From Sulfuricella sp. (GTDB lineage: Bacteria > Pseudomonadota > Gammaproteobacteria > Burkholderiales > Sulfuricellaceae), in the NCBI GenBank assembly GCA_041651995.1, contig JBAZID010000004.1:1-64000 (forward strand): a DNA stretch of 64,000 nt, given 5' to 3'. Of the stretch, positions 53,926-62,659 are shown piece by piece. Position 1 is the stretch's first letter, and the number at the start of each line of letters is the position of its first letter. Under the pieces are notes generated by a model. It was not told where the DNA came from and made no database searches. It saw only the letters and a program-made list of their open reading frames with translations. Both the position numbers and the translations under genes were made by a program.

Positions 53926-54267
53926 ATGAAAATAACTCAGTCCGCGGTCCTTTCCTCTCACCTCCTGACCGAGGCTAAACGCCTTGGCCAGTTATTAGCG
54001 CGTTTGCGGCAGGCACGAAAGATCAAGCAGGCCGATGCCGCCCTGCGAGCGGGCCTGTCTCGTAACACCGTTTATCGTCTCGAGCATGGCGACCCTGGGG
54101 TGGCCCTCGGCCAAGTGCTGCGCTATCTGGACGCCATTGCTCCGGGAAGTACGCTGGCAGACTTATTGTCGGAATCCGACCCTGCATTGATCTCACTTAA
54201 AGTGCGCGAACAGACCAGGCGTGTTCGGGACCTCACATCGGCCGAACGCAGCGAACTCGACTTCTGA
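53926..54267 (+). CDS. hipB: HipB-like HTH antitoxin
   Basis: A 113-residue protein with a Cro/C1-type helix-turn-helix (about 18-75: LGQLLARLRQARKIKQADAA then LRAGLSRNTVYRLEHGDPGV). It is the expected antitoxin and autorepressor of the following kinase toxin, from which it is separated by 53 bp. Its C-terminal 35 residues are charged and probably contact HipA. ATG 53926 directly follows possible operator half-sites. Its placement inside the tRNA-Ser island suggests it stabilises the island or acts in persistence. Confidence 0.83.
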   Translation: MKITQSAVLSSHLLTEAKRLGQLLARLRQARKIKQADAALRAGLSRNTVYRLEHGDPGVALGQVLRYLDAIAPGSTLADLLSESDPALISLKVREQTRRVRDLTSAERSELDF

Positions 54268-54320
54268 CGCTGCAAGCTGGGGAGCAGGATGGTTTTTTTC
54301 CGAATGAGGCCGCGACCCTG

Positions 54321-55664
54321 ATGACTACAGAACAAAAACTGGTGACATTTGCCTGCCTGGGCGCGACCTGGGCGCCATGCGGACAGCTTATACTCACCGA
54401 AGAGGACACGAATATCCTTGCGTCAAACTTCGCCTATGGGCTGAACTATCTTAAGCGCCAAGATGCGATAGAGGTGGATCCAGTCAGCCTGAGCATTGCG
54501 GAACGAGACGCCGTTCATGGCAAACGTCTACTGCCTGTCAATAACCTTCCCTTCTTCGGTGGCATCCGTGATGCTGCGCCAGATTCATGGGGCCGTCGCG
54601 TCATCGAGGCCAAGCTCAAGGTGCCGGCCAACAGTTTGCCGGAGTCGAATTATCTGTTGCATGCTGGAAGCGAGCGTGTTGGCGCACTGGACGTTCGCAG
54701 CAGCATCCAGGACGGCCCTACAGGAGGGGTTAGCGATTGGCACGCCCTGGCCCATCTCATGGAGGCCGCCGACCGTATCGAAGATGGACTGCCCATCCCG
54801 GCGCACCTGGACGCCATTTTTATGGATGGGACCGCCCTGGGTGGCGCCCGGCCAAAAGCCTCAGTGCGCGACGAGCAGGGTGTGCTTTGGCTGGCAAAAT
54901 TCGCCAGCCGACACGACCACTTCGACATCCCGGGCATCGAGTGCGCGGCGCTGCGACTTGCTCAGCAGGCGGGTCTAACTGTACCGCCCGTACACACCCA
55001 GATGCTTGGCAACCGCCGCATCATGCTAATTCGCCGCTTCGACCGTTACTGGAGTCAATCAGGCATGCTGCCCGACCGGCACGCTGACCTGTTGGCATTT
55101 GGCCCTGGCGATGGCAGAGTTGAACACAGAATAGGCTTTGTCAGTGGGCTGACCCTTGTGGCCTGCGACGAGACAGAATCCCGTACAAAATCCTATGCTG
55201 ACCTGGCCGACGCCGTGCGCAAGTATTGCCACCCGAGCGTCATTCGCAAAGATAACGAAGAACTCTTCAAGCGTATGGTCTACAACATTTTCGTCAGCAA
55301 CGACGATGACCATCTGCGCAACCACGGGTTTGTCTGGGACCCGAGATTGGCTGGCTGGCGGCTTAGTCCCCTGTATGACGTGCTGCCGCGTGCCAGTCAC
55401 GCCACGGAACGGTATCTCCACTTAGGCGTGGGGCCGCAAGGCCGACTGGCCATGCTCGATAACGCCCTCCATTCACATGAAAAGTTTACGCTTTCCCGCC
55501 GAGATGCCTGCACACTGATTGCCGAGGTCTGGCGTGAGGTTCGTGAATGGCGCACCTATTTTGAGGACTTCGGCGTTGCGGCCCTGGATATGGACAAAAT
55601 TGCACCTGCCTTCCGCCATCTTGATGCTGTTTCCACGCCAGCTTTGCGTAAGCTGCTGCCTTGA
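54321..55664 (+). CDS. hipA: HipA-family serine/threonine kinase toxin
   Basis: A 447-residue kinase toxin; HipA of E. coli phosphorylates glutamyl-tRNA synthetase and induces dormancy. Family marks are the N-terminal HipA_N region (about 10-115), a GGARPKASV glycine/lysine segment (about 173-181), the nucleotide lysine in LWLAKFASR, the catalytic VSNDDDHLRNHGF (about 330-342) and the metal-binding SPLYDVLP. All catalytic parts are present, so it is probably active. It is not a duplicate of the short HipT type because the N-domain is present. Its target may differ from GltX. Confidence 0.9.
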   Translation: MTTEQKLVTFACLGATWAPCGQLILTEEDTNILASNFAYGLNYLKRQDAIEVDPVSLSIAERDAVHGKRLLPVNNLPFFGGIRDAAPDSWGRRVIEAKLKVPANSLPESNYLLHAGSERVGALDVRSSIQDGPTGGVSDWHALAHLMEAADRIEDGLPIPAHLDAIFMDGTALGGARPKASVRDEQGVLWLAKFASRHDHFDIPGIECAALRLAQQAGLTVPPVHTQMLGNRRIMLIRRFDRYWSQSGMLPDRHADLLAFGPGDGRVEHRIGFVSGLTLVACDETESRTKSYADLADAVRKYCHPSVIRKDNEELFKRMVYNIFVSNDDDHLRNHGFVWDPRLAGWRLSPLYDVLPRASHATERYLHLGVGPQGRLAMLDNALHSHEKFTLSRRDACTLIAEVWREVREWRTYFEDFGVAALDMDKIAPAFRHLDAVSTPALRKLLP

Positions 55665-55700
55665 GCATCAATGCCCCTGCATTGCGGATGGCGGCACATG

Positions 55701-55745
55701 CTCTCCGCCACTAACACCACGCCTTCCAGGCAGCATCAGGGATTT
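55701..55745 (+). repeat. Right attachment-site repeat (att) of the hipBA island
   Basis: 45 bp identical to 53430-53474, located 36 bp after the hipA stop. It marks the right end of the island. Confidence 0.85.
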
Positions 55746-55941
55746 TGACTGGCGACCGTGCTTTGCGCAGTTTCAGGCAACCTCTCCAGAGGTGATAAGA
55801 CAGCTTCAAGCATGCTGCGGCTGTTCTCCACCGCACTAAGCCAGTTTGAATGCAAGCTCAATAGTGCCTTACTGTCCTTAAGGCGTAAGCGTCCAAAGCG
55901 ACAATACACCGCTATTAATGCAGGGTAGTCATCATGCCGTT
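55746..55941. other. Intergenic region right of the hipBA island
   Basis: About 195 bp between the island and the FAD enzyme's stop codon. No gene, terminator or repeat was recognised. AACCTCTCCAGAGGTGA (55780-55796) holds a short inverted repeat only. Confidence 0.3.
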
Positions 55942-57546
55942 TCAGGCCGCTGATTTTTTCAGTATGCGCTCTGCTGCCTTGACCCCCCAGTAGTTCGCCT
56001 CCTCGAATATCGAAAATCCGCTCAGGTCGGAATGGGCGAAATGGACACGTCCGTGAGGCAGGGCAAGGCGCTCACGCGCGGCGCTCCATATCCATCCCGG
56101 CACGGGCATGGACATGGCATGCCCCCAGCGGAAAATATCGAGTTGCTCCACTTTGTTGCGAATATCGGGGTGCGGACGGGACAAGTCTTGCAGAATGCTT
56201 TCGGCCCATTGGGGGTGGGGCGTATCGAACAGCCGCTGGCGTGCATTTTTCTCCGGCGCACTGCTCAGCGCCCAATAATAAGTCAGCACGGTTGGCCCTT
56301 CATGGCTGCGCAAGCTCTGGTGGCTTGCATTGATATAGCCCAGCGCAGGGCTGTCGTACAGCACATTGTCCCAGGATGGCGGGGCGCCATGGCCGGGGTT
56401 CGGCAGGCTGTTCAGGGTCAGGTTGGCGACCAGCCAGGGGGCGTATCGAACCTGCTGGCAGGACTGCTTGAGACTTTCAGCCAGCCCTTCGAATACGTGC
56501 GGCAGGACGAACATCGGCGCGGCGAAAATAACGCGATCGGCTTGCCAGCGCACGCTGCGGTTCTCGCTGTGCATGAAAACATCCAGCTCCACATGGCTTT
56601 TTGTTTCCTCCATGCGCTGCACCAGCGCGCCGCTCACGATGCGCTCGCTGAAGCCCTTCTGGATCTGCTTCACCAGCCAGCCGTTGCCCTCCGGCCAGGT
56701 CAGCACCTGATCGCTATCTGCGTTTGCCGCCCGTCCGTCGCGGCTGGCGAAATAGTGCAGTCCGGCCCAGGCAGATACCATCGCATAATCGCTGCCGTAA
56801 TCGTCGCGGCAGCCATAGTTCACGTACCAGTGCAGCAGTGGCGAGTCGAGTTTATGCAGAAATAAAAAATGACGCATCGAGATGCCGTCCAGCGCCATCA
56901 GGTCTGGGTCACGCGCCGAGCGTGCTGCCGGAATGGCGAATGCGCGGGATCCGGCGGCATCATGGCGTTGGCGAAATTGCTCCAGCAGGGCGAAAAAACG
57001 CCGGTACTGTTCCTGATCGATATGCGAAGTGCCGATTTGCGGCAGTATCCCTTCCTGCCACAAGCCGTTCCGGTAAAGCCTTTCCTGCGGGGCAAAGCAC
57101 AGATAGCGCTCGTCATAGCTGGGGTTTTCAGCGTAGGGGTCGCCTTGCAGGACGCCCAGGTCAGCCAGCAATTCACGCGTTTCGCGTGCTTCCACACCCG
57201 GCAGGGGGAGATAGTGCGCCCCCCAGGGATAGGAGGAAACTGCGTTTTTACCGGAGCGTGCATTACCGCCAGCCACATCTTCCAGCTCGAATAGCTGGAA
57301 ATCGCCAAAGCCGGATTTGTTCAGTTTCCACGCCGCGGAGAGGCCAGCAATGCCGCCTCCGACAATCGCCACGCCCGTTTTACGGGTTTCCGAGGGGGCA
57401 GGAAAATCCCGCCCGCGCAGGCGATGGCCGCGCTCCATGGACGGCCCCAGCATTTCACCCGCTGGCAGACGCGGGTTGGCTTGGGGCCGGCAGCCGGAAA
57501 TGCAGGAGGAAGCGGCGAGAGTGAGCAGGAAGTCGCGGCGGTTCAT
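55942..57546 (-). CDS. Tat-exported FAD-dependent amine-oxidase-like oxidoreductase
   Basis: A 534-residue flavoprotein from ATG 57546. The N-terminus MNRRDFLLTLAASSCISGC has a twin-arginine motif (RRDF) and a lipobox (ISGC), so it is probably a folded, lipid-anchored periplasmic protein. The dinucleotide site is VAIVGGGIAGLSAAWKL (about 59-75). The overall layout is that of flavin amine oxidases (protoporphyrinogen-oxidase/MAO fold), with a C-terminal FAD contact near FSIFEEANYWG. It begins 8 bp after the stop of the membrane spermidine synthase, so a polyamine-like substrate is a reasonable guess. The GTG at 57576 is an alternative start. Confidence 0.8.
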   Translation of the reverse strand: MNRRDFLLTLAASSCISGCRPQANPRLPAGEMLGPSMERGHRLRGRDFPAPSETRKTGVAIVGGGIAGLSAAWKLNKSGFGDFQLFELEDVAGGNARSGKNAVSSYPWGAHYLPLPGVEARETRELLADLGVLQGDPYAENPSYDERYLCFAPQERLYRNGLWQEGILPQIGTSHIDQEQYRRFFALLEQFRQRHDAAGSRAFAIPAARSARDPDLMALDGISMRHFLFLHKLDSPLLHWYVNYGCRDDYGSDYAMVSAWAGLHYFASRDGRAANADSDQVLTWPEGNGWLVKQIQKGFSERIVSGALVQRMEETKSHVELDVFMHSENRSVRWQADRVIFAAPMFVLPHVFEGLAESLKQSCQQVRYAPWLVANLTLNSLPNPGHGAPPSWDNVLYDSPALGYINASHQSLRSHEGPTVLTYYWALSSAPEKNARQRLFDTPHPQWAESILQDLSRPHPDIRNKVEQLDIFRWGHAMSMPVPGWIWSAARERLALPHGRVHFAHSDLSGFSIFEEANYWGVKAAERILKKSAA

Positions 57547-57554
57547 GAGTTTTT

Positions 57555-59054
57555 TTACGGCGCCTGATGTTTCCACTCGGACTCGTAGTAGTGCACCAGA
57601 ACCTGATTGTTGAGCCTGTTGATTTCGGTTTCCACGGGCGCCATGTCAAGGGGAAACTGGAACAGCACCGGATTCAGGCCGGCACTGACGAAACGCAGGC
57701 CGGGGCTGTAGCGTTCAGGCGGAGTATAGGGTCGATGGCCGGCGATGATGTAACCCCACTCGCCGAATGAAGGCACCAGCGCATGGTAGGGCGCTGTTTT
57801 GAGACCGACGCTGCGCAAAGTCTGGTCTATGCACCAGAATGATTTGCGGGCGTAAAGCGGGGAAGTTGCCTGGATCACGGCCAGGCCGTGCTGTGAAAGA
57901 TGTTTTTCCAGCAGACGATAGAAGGTATTGGTGTAAAGCTTGCCCAGCATGAAGTTGGTGGGATCGGGAAAATCCACCACAATGAAGTCGTAGAAATCAT
58001 TGCTCTGGTCCAGCCACTGAAAACCATCGGCATTGACGATGCTGACTTTGGGAGAGAGTAGCGCATCTTGGTTCAGGGCGCGCAGCATGGGCAGACGTTT
58101 GAAGAGATCTGTCATGTGAGGATCGAGATCCACCAGGGTAATGTGTTCGACGCCTGGATATTTGAGGATTTCACGTACGGCCAGGCCGTCGCCGCCACCC
58201 AGCACCAGCACCTGGCGCGGCTGCTTGATGGCCTGCAGGGCAGGGTGGACCAGCGCTTCGTGGTAGCGGTATTCGTCGCGCGAGGAAAATTGCAGGTTGC
58301 CGTTGAGGAACAGGCGGATATCGTCTTTCCAGCGGGTCAGGACGATGCGCTGGTAGAGCGTGGTTTCGGTGTAGATGATCTCGTCGGCGTAGAGATTTTC
58401 CTCCGCCAGGCTGGTCAGGCGCTCGGCCCCCAGCATGCCGCTGAACAGCAAGGCGGTCACCAGGAAGCACTGCGCGGCCAGGGCTTTTATCCCCGCAAGC
58501 TGGTTGCGGAACAGCCAGATCGCCCATGCCGCCACCAGTGCATTCATCAGTCCGAACAGTAAACTGGTGCGGATCAGGCCCAGATGCGGTGCCAGCAGCA
58601 GGGGAAAGGCCATGGATACCGCCAGCGCGCCGAGATAGTCGAAAGTCAGCACCTGGGATACCAGGTCCTTGAGACCGTAGTGCTGCCTGAGAATGCGCAT
58701 CACCAGCGGGATTTCCAGGCCCACCAGCGTTCCGGTCAAGAGCACCAGGCCATACAGCACCAGCTTGAAAGGCCCGCCGGCCCAGGCAAAAACCATGAAC
58801 AGCAGAACGGCGGAGAAGCCGCCCACCAGCCCCACCAGCAACTCCACCTGGATAAAGCGCGCCACCAGTCCCTTGACGACAAAACGGGAAAGATAGGAAC
58901 CGATCCCCATGGCAAAGAGATAGGTACCGATAATGGTGGAAAACTGGGTGACGGAATCGCCCAGCAGGTAGCTCGAAAGCGCGCCGGCAACCAGTTCGTA
59001 GGCCAGCCCGCAGGAAGCGACGACAAAAACGGAAATCAGCAGGGCGATGCTCAT
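57555..59054 (-). CDS. speE: Membrane-anchored polyamine aminopropyltransferase (spermidine synthase-like)
   Basis: A 499-residue fusion: an N-terminal membrane domain with about seven helices (1-205) and a C-terminal spermidine-synthase domain (about 215-480). The catalytic domain keeps YHEALVHPAL (polyamine and acceptor site), VLVLGGGDGLAVREI (decarboxy-SAM loop, about 283-297), ITLVDLDP and the proton-accepting DFPDPT. All key residues look present. Soluble SpeE is about 290 residues, so the membrane part is an addition known in a widespread subfamily. It shares a minus-strand gene row with a Tat amine oxidase, DUF350 and DUF4178, with speD divergent at the far end. Confidence 0.86.
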   Translation of the reverse strand: MSIALLISVFVVASCGLAYELVAGALSSYLLGDSVTQFSTIIGTYLFAMGIGSYLSRFVVKGLVARFIQVELLVGLVGGFSAVLLFMVFAWAGGPFKLVLYGLVLLTGTLVGLEIPLVMRILRQHYGLKDLVSQVLTFDYLGALAVSMAFPLLLAPHLGLIRTSLLFGLMNALVAAWAIWLFRNQLAGIKALAAQCFLVTALLFSGMLGAERLTSLAEENLYADEIIYTETTLYQRIVLTRWKDDIRLFLNGNLQFSSRDEYRYHEALVHPALQAIKQPRQVLVLGGGDGLAVREILKYPGVEHITLVDLDPHMTDLFKRLPMLRALNQDALLSPKVSIVNADGFQWLDQSNDFYDFIVVDFPDPTNFMLGKLYTNTFYRLLEKHLSQHGLAVIQATSPLYARKSFWCIDQTLRSVGLKTAPYHALVPSFGEWGYIIAGHRPYTPPERYSPGLRFVSAGLNPVLFQFPLDMAPVETEINRLNNQVLVHYYESEWKHQAP

Positions 59055-59083
59055 GGGCGTTTAGTCAATAGAAACCCCGCCAT

Positions 59084-59188
59084 TGTAGGTCGGGTTTTAA
59101 CCCGACATGTCGGGCTGCACCCGTTAAGGGCATCCCCGCCGGGAATGGATGCTTCGCATCTCGTTCCGGCGAGAAAGCCCGACCTACA
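59084..59188. repeat. 105-bp composite REP element, copy B (inverted relative to copy A)
   Basis: Begins TGTAGGTCGGGTTTTAACCC and ends GAGAAAGCCCGACCTACA. Its reverse complement matches 44968-45072 over the whole 105 bp. It separates the DUF350 gene from the spermidine synthase gene. Confidence 0.85.
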
Positions 59189-59203
59189 TCTATGGAATTC
59201 AAC

Positions 59204-59419
59204 TCAGCCATGGATTGCGGAAGCGACAATCAGTGCGATTCCCAGGCACATGGAGGCAACCACGATGGCGAGCGACATGTTTTTTTCCTCGACAATTTCC
59301 TTCCACAAGTTGTAAGGCGTGAATTTGTCGATGATGATGAAACACATCCAGAAGACAAATACGCCAAGGAACGAGTAGAGCAACGAATTGACGAGATAAA
59401 CAGGGTTCAGGATTTCCAT
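59204..59419 (-). CDS. DUF350 (YjfL/UPF0719-like) small membrane protein
   Basis: A 71-residue protein with two hydrophobic helices (about 8-30 and 45-68) of the DUF350 type: YLVNSLLYSFLGVFVFWMCF, then TPYNLWKEIVEEKN and MSLAIVVASMCLGIALIVA. Two DUF350 units are usual in YjfL; this is a single-unit version. AAGGAG 6 bp before ATG 59419 sets the start. It is located between the 45-residue small protein and spermidine synthase, and in other bacteria DUF350 genes accompany DUF4178 and polyamine genes. The function is unknown, presumably in the membrane. Confidence 0.82.
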   Translation of the reverse strand: MEILNPVYLVNSLLYSFLGVFVFWMCFIIIDKFTPYNLWKEIVEEKNMSLAIVVASMCLGIALIVASAIHG

Positions 59420-59436
59420 GAAAAGCTCCTTGTGAA

Positions 59437-59574
59437 TTACTTGTGATAGGCGCTGCGAGCCACGCCTGGCTGGGGTTTGCTTTCGCTGACGCTCCACACG
59501 CTCCAGCCATGATACTGGGCGTAGCTGAACAGGCTGAGTGCCAGAAGTCCTGCTGCAACGTAGGTTTTGAACAT
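59437..59574 (-). CDS. Small (45-residue) exported or membrane protein in the DUF4178 cluster
   Basis: A short open frame starting 9 bp after the DUF4178 gene stop and ending 17 bp before the DUF350 start, so it fits an operon slot exactly. The product starts MFKTYVAAGLLALSLFSYAQ (a signal or anchor helix) and ends with a polar segment, ESKPQPGVARSAYHK. I do not recognise the family. Coding is supported by position, the absence of overlap and the clear hydrophobic-polar split. The ribosome site is weak (TGAGAAA). Confidence 0.6.
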   Translation of the reverse strand: MFKTYVAAGLLALSLFSYAQYHGWSVWSVSESKPQPGVARSAYHK

Positions 59575-59583
59575 TATTATTTC

Positions 59584-61497
59584 TCAGTCATCATCTGAAT
59601 CATCGTCAGATGAAGATGCGTAATCGCTTTCCGCCCAGCGCCGGCTTTCGAAGGAATGGCTGCGCCACCACTTCAGCAGCGGGAAAAGGGCCAGCCCCAG
59701 CAGGGTGAGGAAAAAATTGCTCCATTGCGGCACATCCCGTACCACCACCAGCCGGTCTGAAATCTGCGCTCCGCCACCCGCGGGCGTTTCCGCCTGGATT
59801 TGCAGCAAATACTCTCCTGCCGGCACGTCCGAGAGGACAACTTCGTCGCGTGAATTGCCTTCGGACCAGGATTCTCCGCCATCCCGGCCGTAGTAGTAAC
59901 TGATGTCGCGCCCGAAGGCGAAGCTGCGTCCACTGTTGCGCTCGATCAGTTCCATGTCCAGATAAAGCCAGTCATTGCTCAGGCTGGTCTGGTTGCGCAC
60001 CACCAGATTGCCAGTGCCGCTGACGGGAAACACCTCGGTGGTGAGCGAACTCGCCGCGCCGTTGCGCTCGAATTCGAGGCTGTTCTGGTACACCGTCCTG
60101 TTCTGCGAGGTGATCATGAATCCGGTCTGGATCAGCAGCGCACTCAGGGTAAAGGCAGCAAAGGCTTTCCAGTAAGGCAAGACCTTGCCCCGATGCGGTG
60201 AGGGCTGGTTAGGGGCAACGCCAATCGGCCTCTGCAGGGGCTGTTCCAGCTTGAATGCGGCGGCAATTTCTTCCGGCTCGACATATTCCGCCACTGACCA
60301 GGTGATTTCCTTGCCCGTTTTTTCCTCGCTCAGCATCAGCGGCGGGGCAACATAATCCGACACCTGTGCTTCCTCTCCAACCGACACCCGCCAGTTGAAC
60401 TCGCCCAGCACATAAGTGACCTTGGCTGTGGCGGTCTGGAAATGCTGATATGCCGTGCCGAGAAAAATGGCTTTGGGCTTGGTCAGGCCGGGCGATACGA
60501 TGGGCGTGCGCGTGGTGGTCTTGATGAAATTCCAGTGTCCGTCGTATTCGGACAGCCAGCGGAATCCTTCCTTCTCGCTGTAAAGCAGATATTCGCTCCA
60601 GGGGTAATCGACGTTATCCACCGTCACCTGGCGGCGCAGATAGCCCACCACGTCATAATCCGCACCACGCAGATGACCCTGGCTGCCGGGGAGCAGTTTG
60701 GGCGTATGCGTGTTCTGGATGCGAAAGCGCGAGAGGATCTGGTGATTTTCATGCGCGGCATCCACCACCGAACCGCAATTTCCGCAGGCGACGCTTTCCG
60801 TGCCCGTAGCGCGAATTTGCAGTGGGGCGGCGCAACTGGGGCAGTTGAAGGATTTGACCTGTGCCTTGCCTGCCATGGCCTCGCGCTCGCGCAGCCCGGT
60901 CATGCCCAGCGTGCCGAGCTCTACTTGCTCGCCGATAAACAACAATGGCGGCGCCTCGCTGTAATCGAGGGTGGCAAAATTCTGCTGGTTGGAGAGATCA
61001 ATGACAGGCGCTTCATAACCCGCGCCAACCTTGAACGGCAGCTCACCTTCGCCAGCGATACAGGTGGAGCTTTCCTTGTTGATGATCTGGAAAGCCTGCC
61101 CGTGCAATTGCAGGGAGTGCCCTACTTCAAGCTCATCGAAAGCAGGAATGTTTTCCGGCGCGGGGGTGGGGAAGGTCAGGACATATTTGCCATTGGTTTC
61201 GGACAGCCAGCCGCTTTGCTGGTTGTCGAACAACAGATGCCACTCGTTCCATACGCCCTGCTGGTAGCGCAACTGGATGCGGCCGATCAGCGCGAAATGA
61301 CCATTCTTGTAACGGCCTTCCGCGCCCAGTTGCAGGGGGGAAGCATCCTCCAGCAGATCCGCCATCCGGCCCAGGTTTTCCAGGTCCAGATCGTGGCGGA
61401 TCAGGGTGCTTTTGCAATAGCCGCACACCGCCAGGATCGAGGCGGTGGAACGGAATACGACTGGAGCGCCGCAGGAAGGGCAGTTGGCGGTTTTCAT
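59584..61497 (-). CDS. DUF4178 protein with two zinc ribbons and C-terminal membrane helices
   Basis: A 637-residue protein. Two CxxC-CxxC zinc ribbons (CPSCGAP...CGYCKST near residues 6-30 and CPSCAAP...CGNCGSV near 218-240) each precede a DUF4178-type beta domain (about 45-195 and 250-400). A helix near residue 440 (FAAFTLSALLIQTGFMI) is followed by an extracytoplasmic Ig-like region, a last helix (about 595-615) and an acidic serine/aspartate tail. Large membrane proteins of this kind occur with DUF350, polyamine genes and SPFH proteins. The biochemical role is not known to me. ATG is at 61497. Confidence 0.8.
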   Translation of the reverse strand: MKTANCPSCGAPVVFRSTASILAVCGYCKSTLIRHDLDLENLGRMADLLEDASPLQLGAEGRYKNGHFALIGRIQLRYQQGVWNEWHLLFDNQQSGWLSETNGKYVLTFPTPAPENIPAFDELEVGHSLQLHGQAFQIINKESSTCIAGEGELPFKVGAGYEAPVIDLSNQQNFATLDYSEAPPLLFIGEQVELGTLGMTGLREREAMAGKAQVKSFNCPSCAAPLQIRATGTESVACGNCGSVVDAAHENHQILSRFRIQNTHTPKLLPGSQGHLRGADYDVVGYLRRQVTVDNVDYPWSEYLLYSEKEGFRWLSEYDGHWNFIKTTTRTPIVSPGLTKPKAIFLGTAYQHFQTATAKVTYVLGEFNWRVSVGEEAQVSDYVAPPLMLSEEKTGKEITWSVAEYVEPEEIAAAFKLEQPLQRPIGVAPNQPSPHRGKVLPYWKAFAAFTLSALLIQTGFMITSQNRTVYQNSLEFERNGAASSLTTEVFPVSGTGNLVVRNQTSLSNDWLYLDMELIERNSGRSFAFGRDISYYYGRDGGESWSEGNSRDEVVLSDVPAGEYLLQIQAETPAGGGAQISDRLVVVRDVPQWSNFFLTLLGLALFPLLKWWRSHSFESRRWAESDYASSSDDDSDDD

Positions 61498-61507
61498 TTA
61501 CTTGTTT

Positions 61508-61583
61508 TAACCACGGAGATCACGGAGTGCACGGAGAGTAAAAGAACTGTTCATCTTCGTGCTCTCCGTGTACTCCGTGGTTA
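61508..61583. repeat. CCACGGAG-type dispersed inverted repeat, copy 4
   Basis: TTAACCACGGAGATCACGGA (first part) and CGTGTACTCCGTGGTTAA (last part) frame about 35 bp. It lies between the SPFH and DUF4178 genes and does not disrupt either. Confidence 0.8.
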
Positions 61584-61591
61584 ATAGCTTT

Positions 61592-62593
61592 TTAAACCAG
61601 CTTCTTCAGCAGTTCGGCCTTCTTGGCCTCGAACTCTTCCTGGCTGAGGATGCCTTTGCTCACCAGCCCGTGGAGCTTTTCCAGCAGGGCGGGGATATCC
61701 TCCGGCGCCTGTGCGGCCGGGGCAGCAGGCTGCGCAGTTTGCGTCATGCCGGCGGCCATTGCCTGACCCATGGCGATGCCGGCACCCAGACCAACGCCGG
61801 CACCCGCCACGCCGCCTTCGTTGGCAGCTGCAACGGGAATGGCATTGGCCGTCTGATACTGGGTATATTTGCCGAGATCGCCCACCATGTTCATGCCGAT
61901 GCGTTGATCCAGCACGTGCTGCAATTCCTCCGGCAAGGAAATGTTCTGCACCACCAGGTTATCCAATGCGAGGCCGTAGCGGTCGAACACCGGCAGCATT
62001 TTTTCTTTCAAACGTGCGCCGAATTCATCCTGATTCGCCGCCATGTCGAGGAATGGCACGCCGGATTCGGCGAACAGGTCGGTCATGGAGCCGATCAGGG
62101 TATTGCGCAACTGGCCGTCGAGATCGTCCACGGTATAGGTTTCGCGCGTGCCGCTGACTTCGGTATAAAACTTCTTCGGGTCGGTCATGCGATAGGAATA
62201 GATGCCGAAGGCACGCAGCCGGACGATGCCGAATTCCTTGTCGCGAATGGTGATGGGATTGGGCGTGCCCCATTTGCGGTCGAGTTGCAGGCGGGTGCTG
62301 AAAAAATACACATCGGACTTGAAGGGGGACTCAAAAAACTTGTCCCAGTTCTTCAGGTAAGTCAGGACCGGCAGGGTTTGCGTGGTGAGGGTATGTCGTC
62401 CGGGCTGGAACAGGTCCGCCACCTTGCCTTCATCGACGAACAGGGCAAGCTGGGATTCGCGCACCGTGAGCGAGGCGCCGTTCTGGATTTCCATGCCGGA
62501 CATGGGGAAGCGGTAAGCCAGGATGCCATCTTCAGGCTCGGTCCAGTGGATGACATCAATAAACTGCTTGGCGACGAAATCGAACAGGCCCAT
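61592..62593 (-). CDS. SPFH-domain (YdjI-like, virion core type) protein with SHOCT tail
   Basis: A 333-residue protein. An SPFH/band-7-like domain (about 20-235) begins MGLFDFVAKQFIDVIHW, the usual start of the YdjI 'virion core protein' family, followed by a glycine/alanine-rich hydrophobic linker (about 250-285) and a C-terminal SHOCT helix pair (LHGLVSKGILSQEEFEAKKA). Such proteins oligomerise and are tied to membrane-stress or PspA-like systems. GAGGAG precedes ATG 62593. It is the first gene of the minus-strand polyamine/DUF4178 row and lies 66 bp from the divergent speD. Confidence 0.87.
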   Translation of the reverse strand: MGLFDFVAKQFIDVIHWTEPEDGILAYRFPMSGMEIQNGASLTVRESQLALFVDEGKVADLFQPGRHTLTTQTLPVLTYLKNWDKFFESPFKSDVYFFSTRLQLDRKWGTPNPITIRDKEFGIVRLRAFGIYSYRMTDPKKFYTEVSGTRETYTVDDLDGQLRNTLIGSMTDLFAESGVPFLDMAANQDEFGARLKEKMLPVFDRYGLALDNLVVQNISLPEELQHVLDQRIGMNMVGDLGKYTQYQTANAIPVAAANEGGVAGAGVGLGAGIAMGQAMAAGMTQTAQPAAPAAQAPEDIPALLEKLHGLVSKGILSQEEFEAKKAELLKKLV

Positions 62594-62642
62594 GGTGCGC
62601 TCCTCAGATTGAGATTTTTGCCCATTCTACCCATAAAGGACG

Positions 62643-62648
62643 GCTATA
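62643..62648 (+). promoter_or_regulatory. Perfect -10 box very close to the speD start
   Basis: TATAAT at 62643-62648 ends 11 bp before the speD ATG. If used, the transcript would begin about 4-6 nt before the start codon, and no Shine-Dalgarno sequence is present. No clear -35 box was found at 16-18 bp. Confidence 0.4.
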
Positions 62649-62659
62649 ATCCAACCATC

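Noticed and set aside
60442..61584. A 380-codon plus-strand open frame
   Set aside because: Antisense to the DUF4178 gene, whose zinc ribbons and operon position are convincing.
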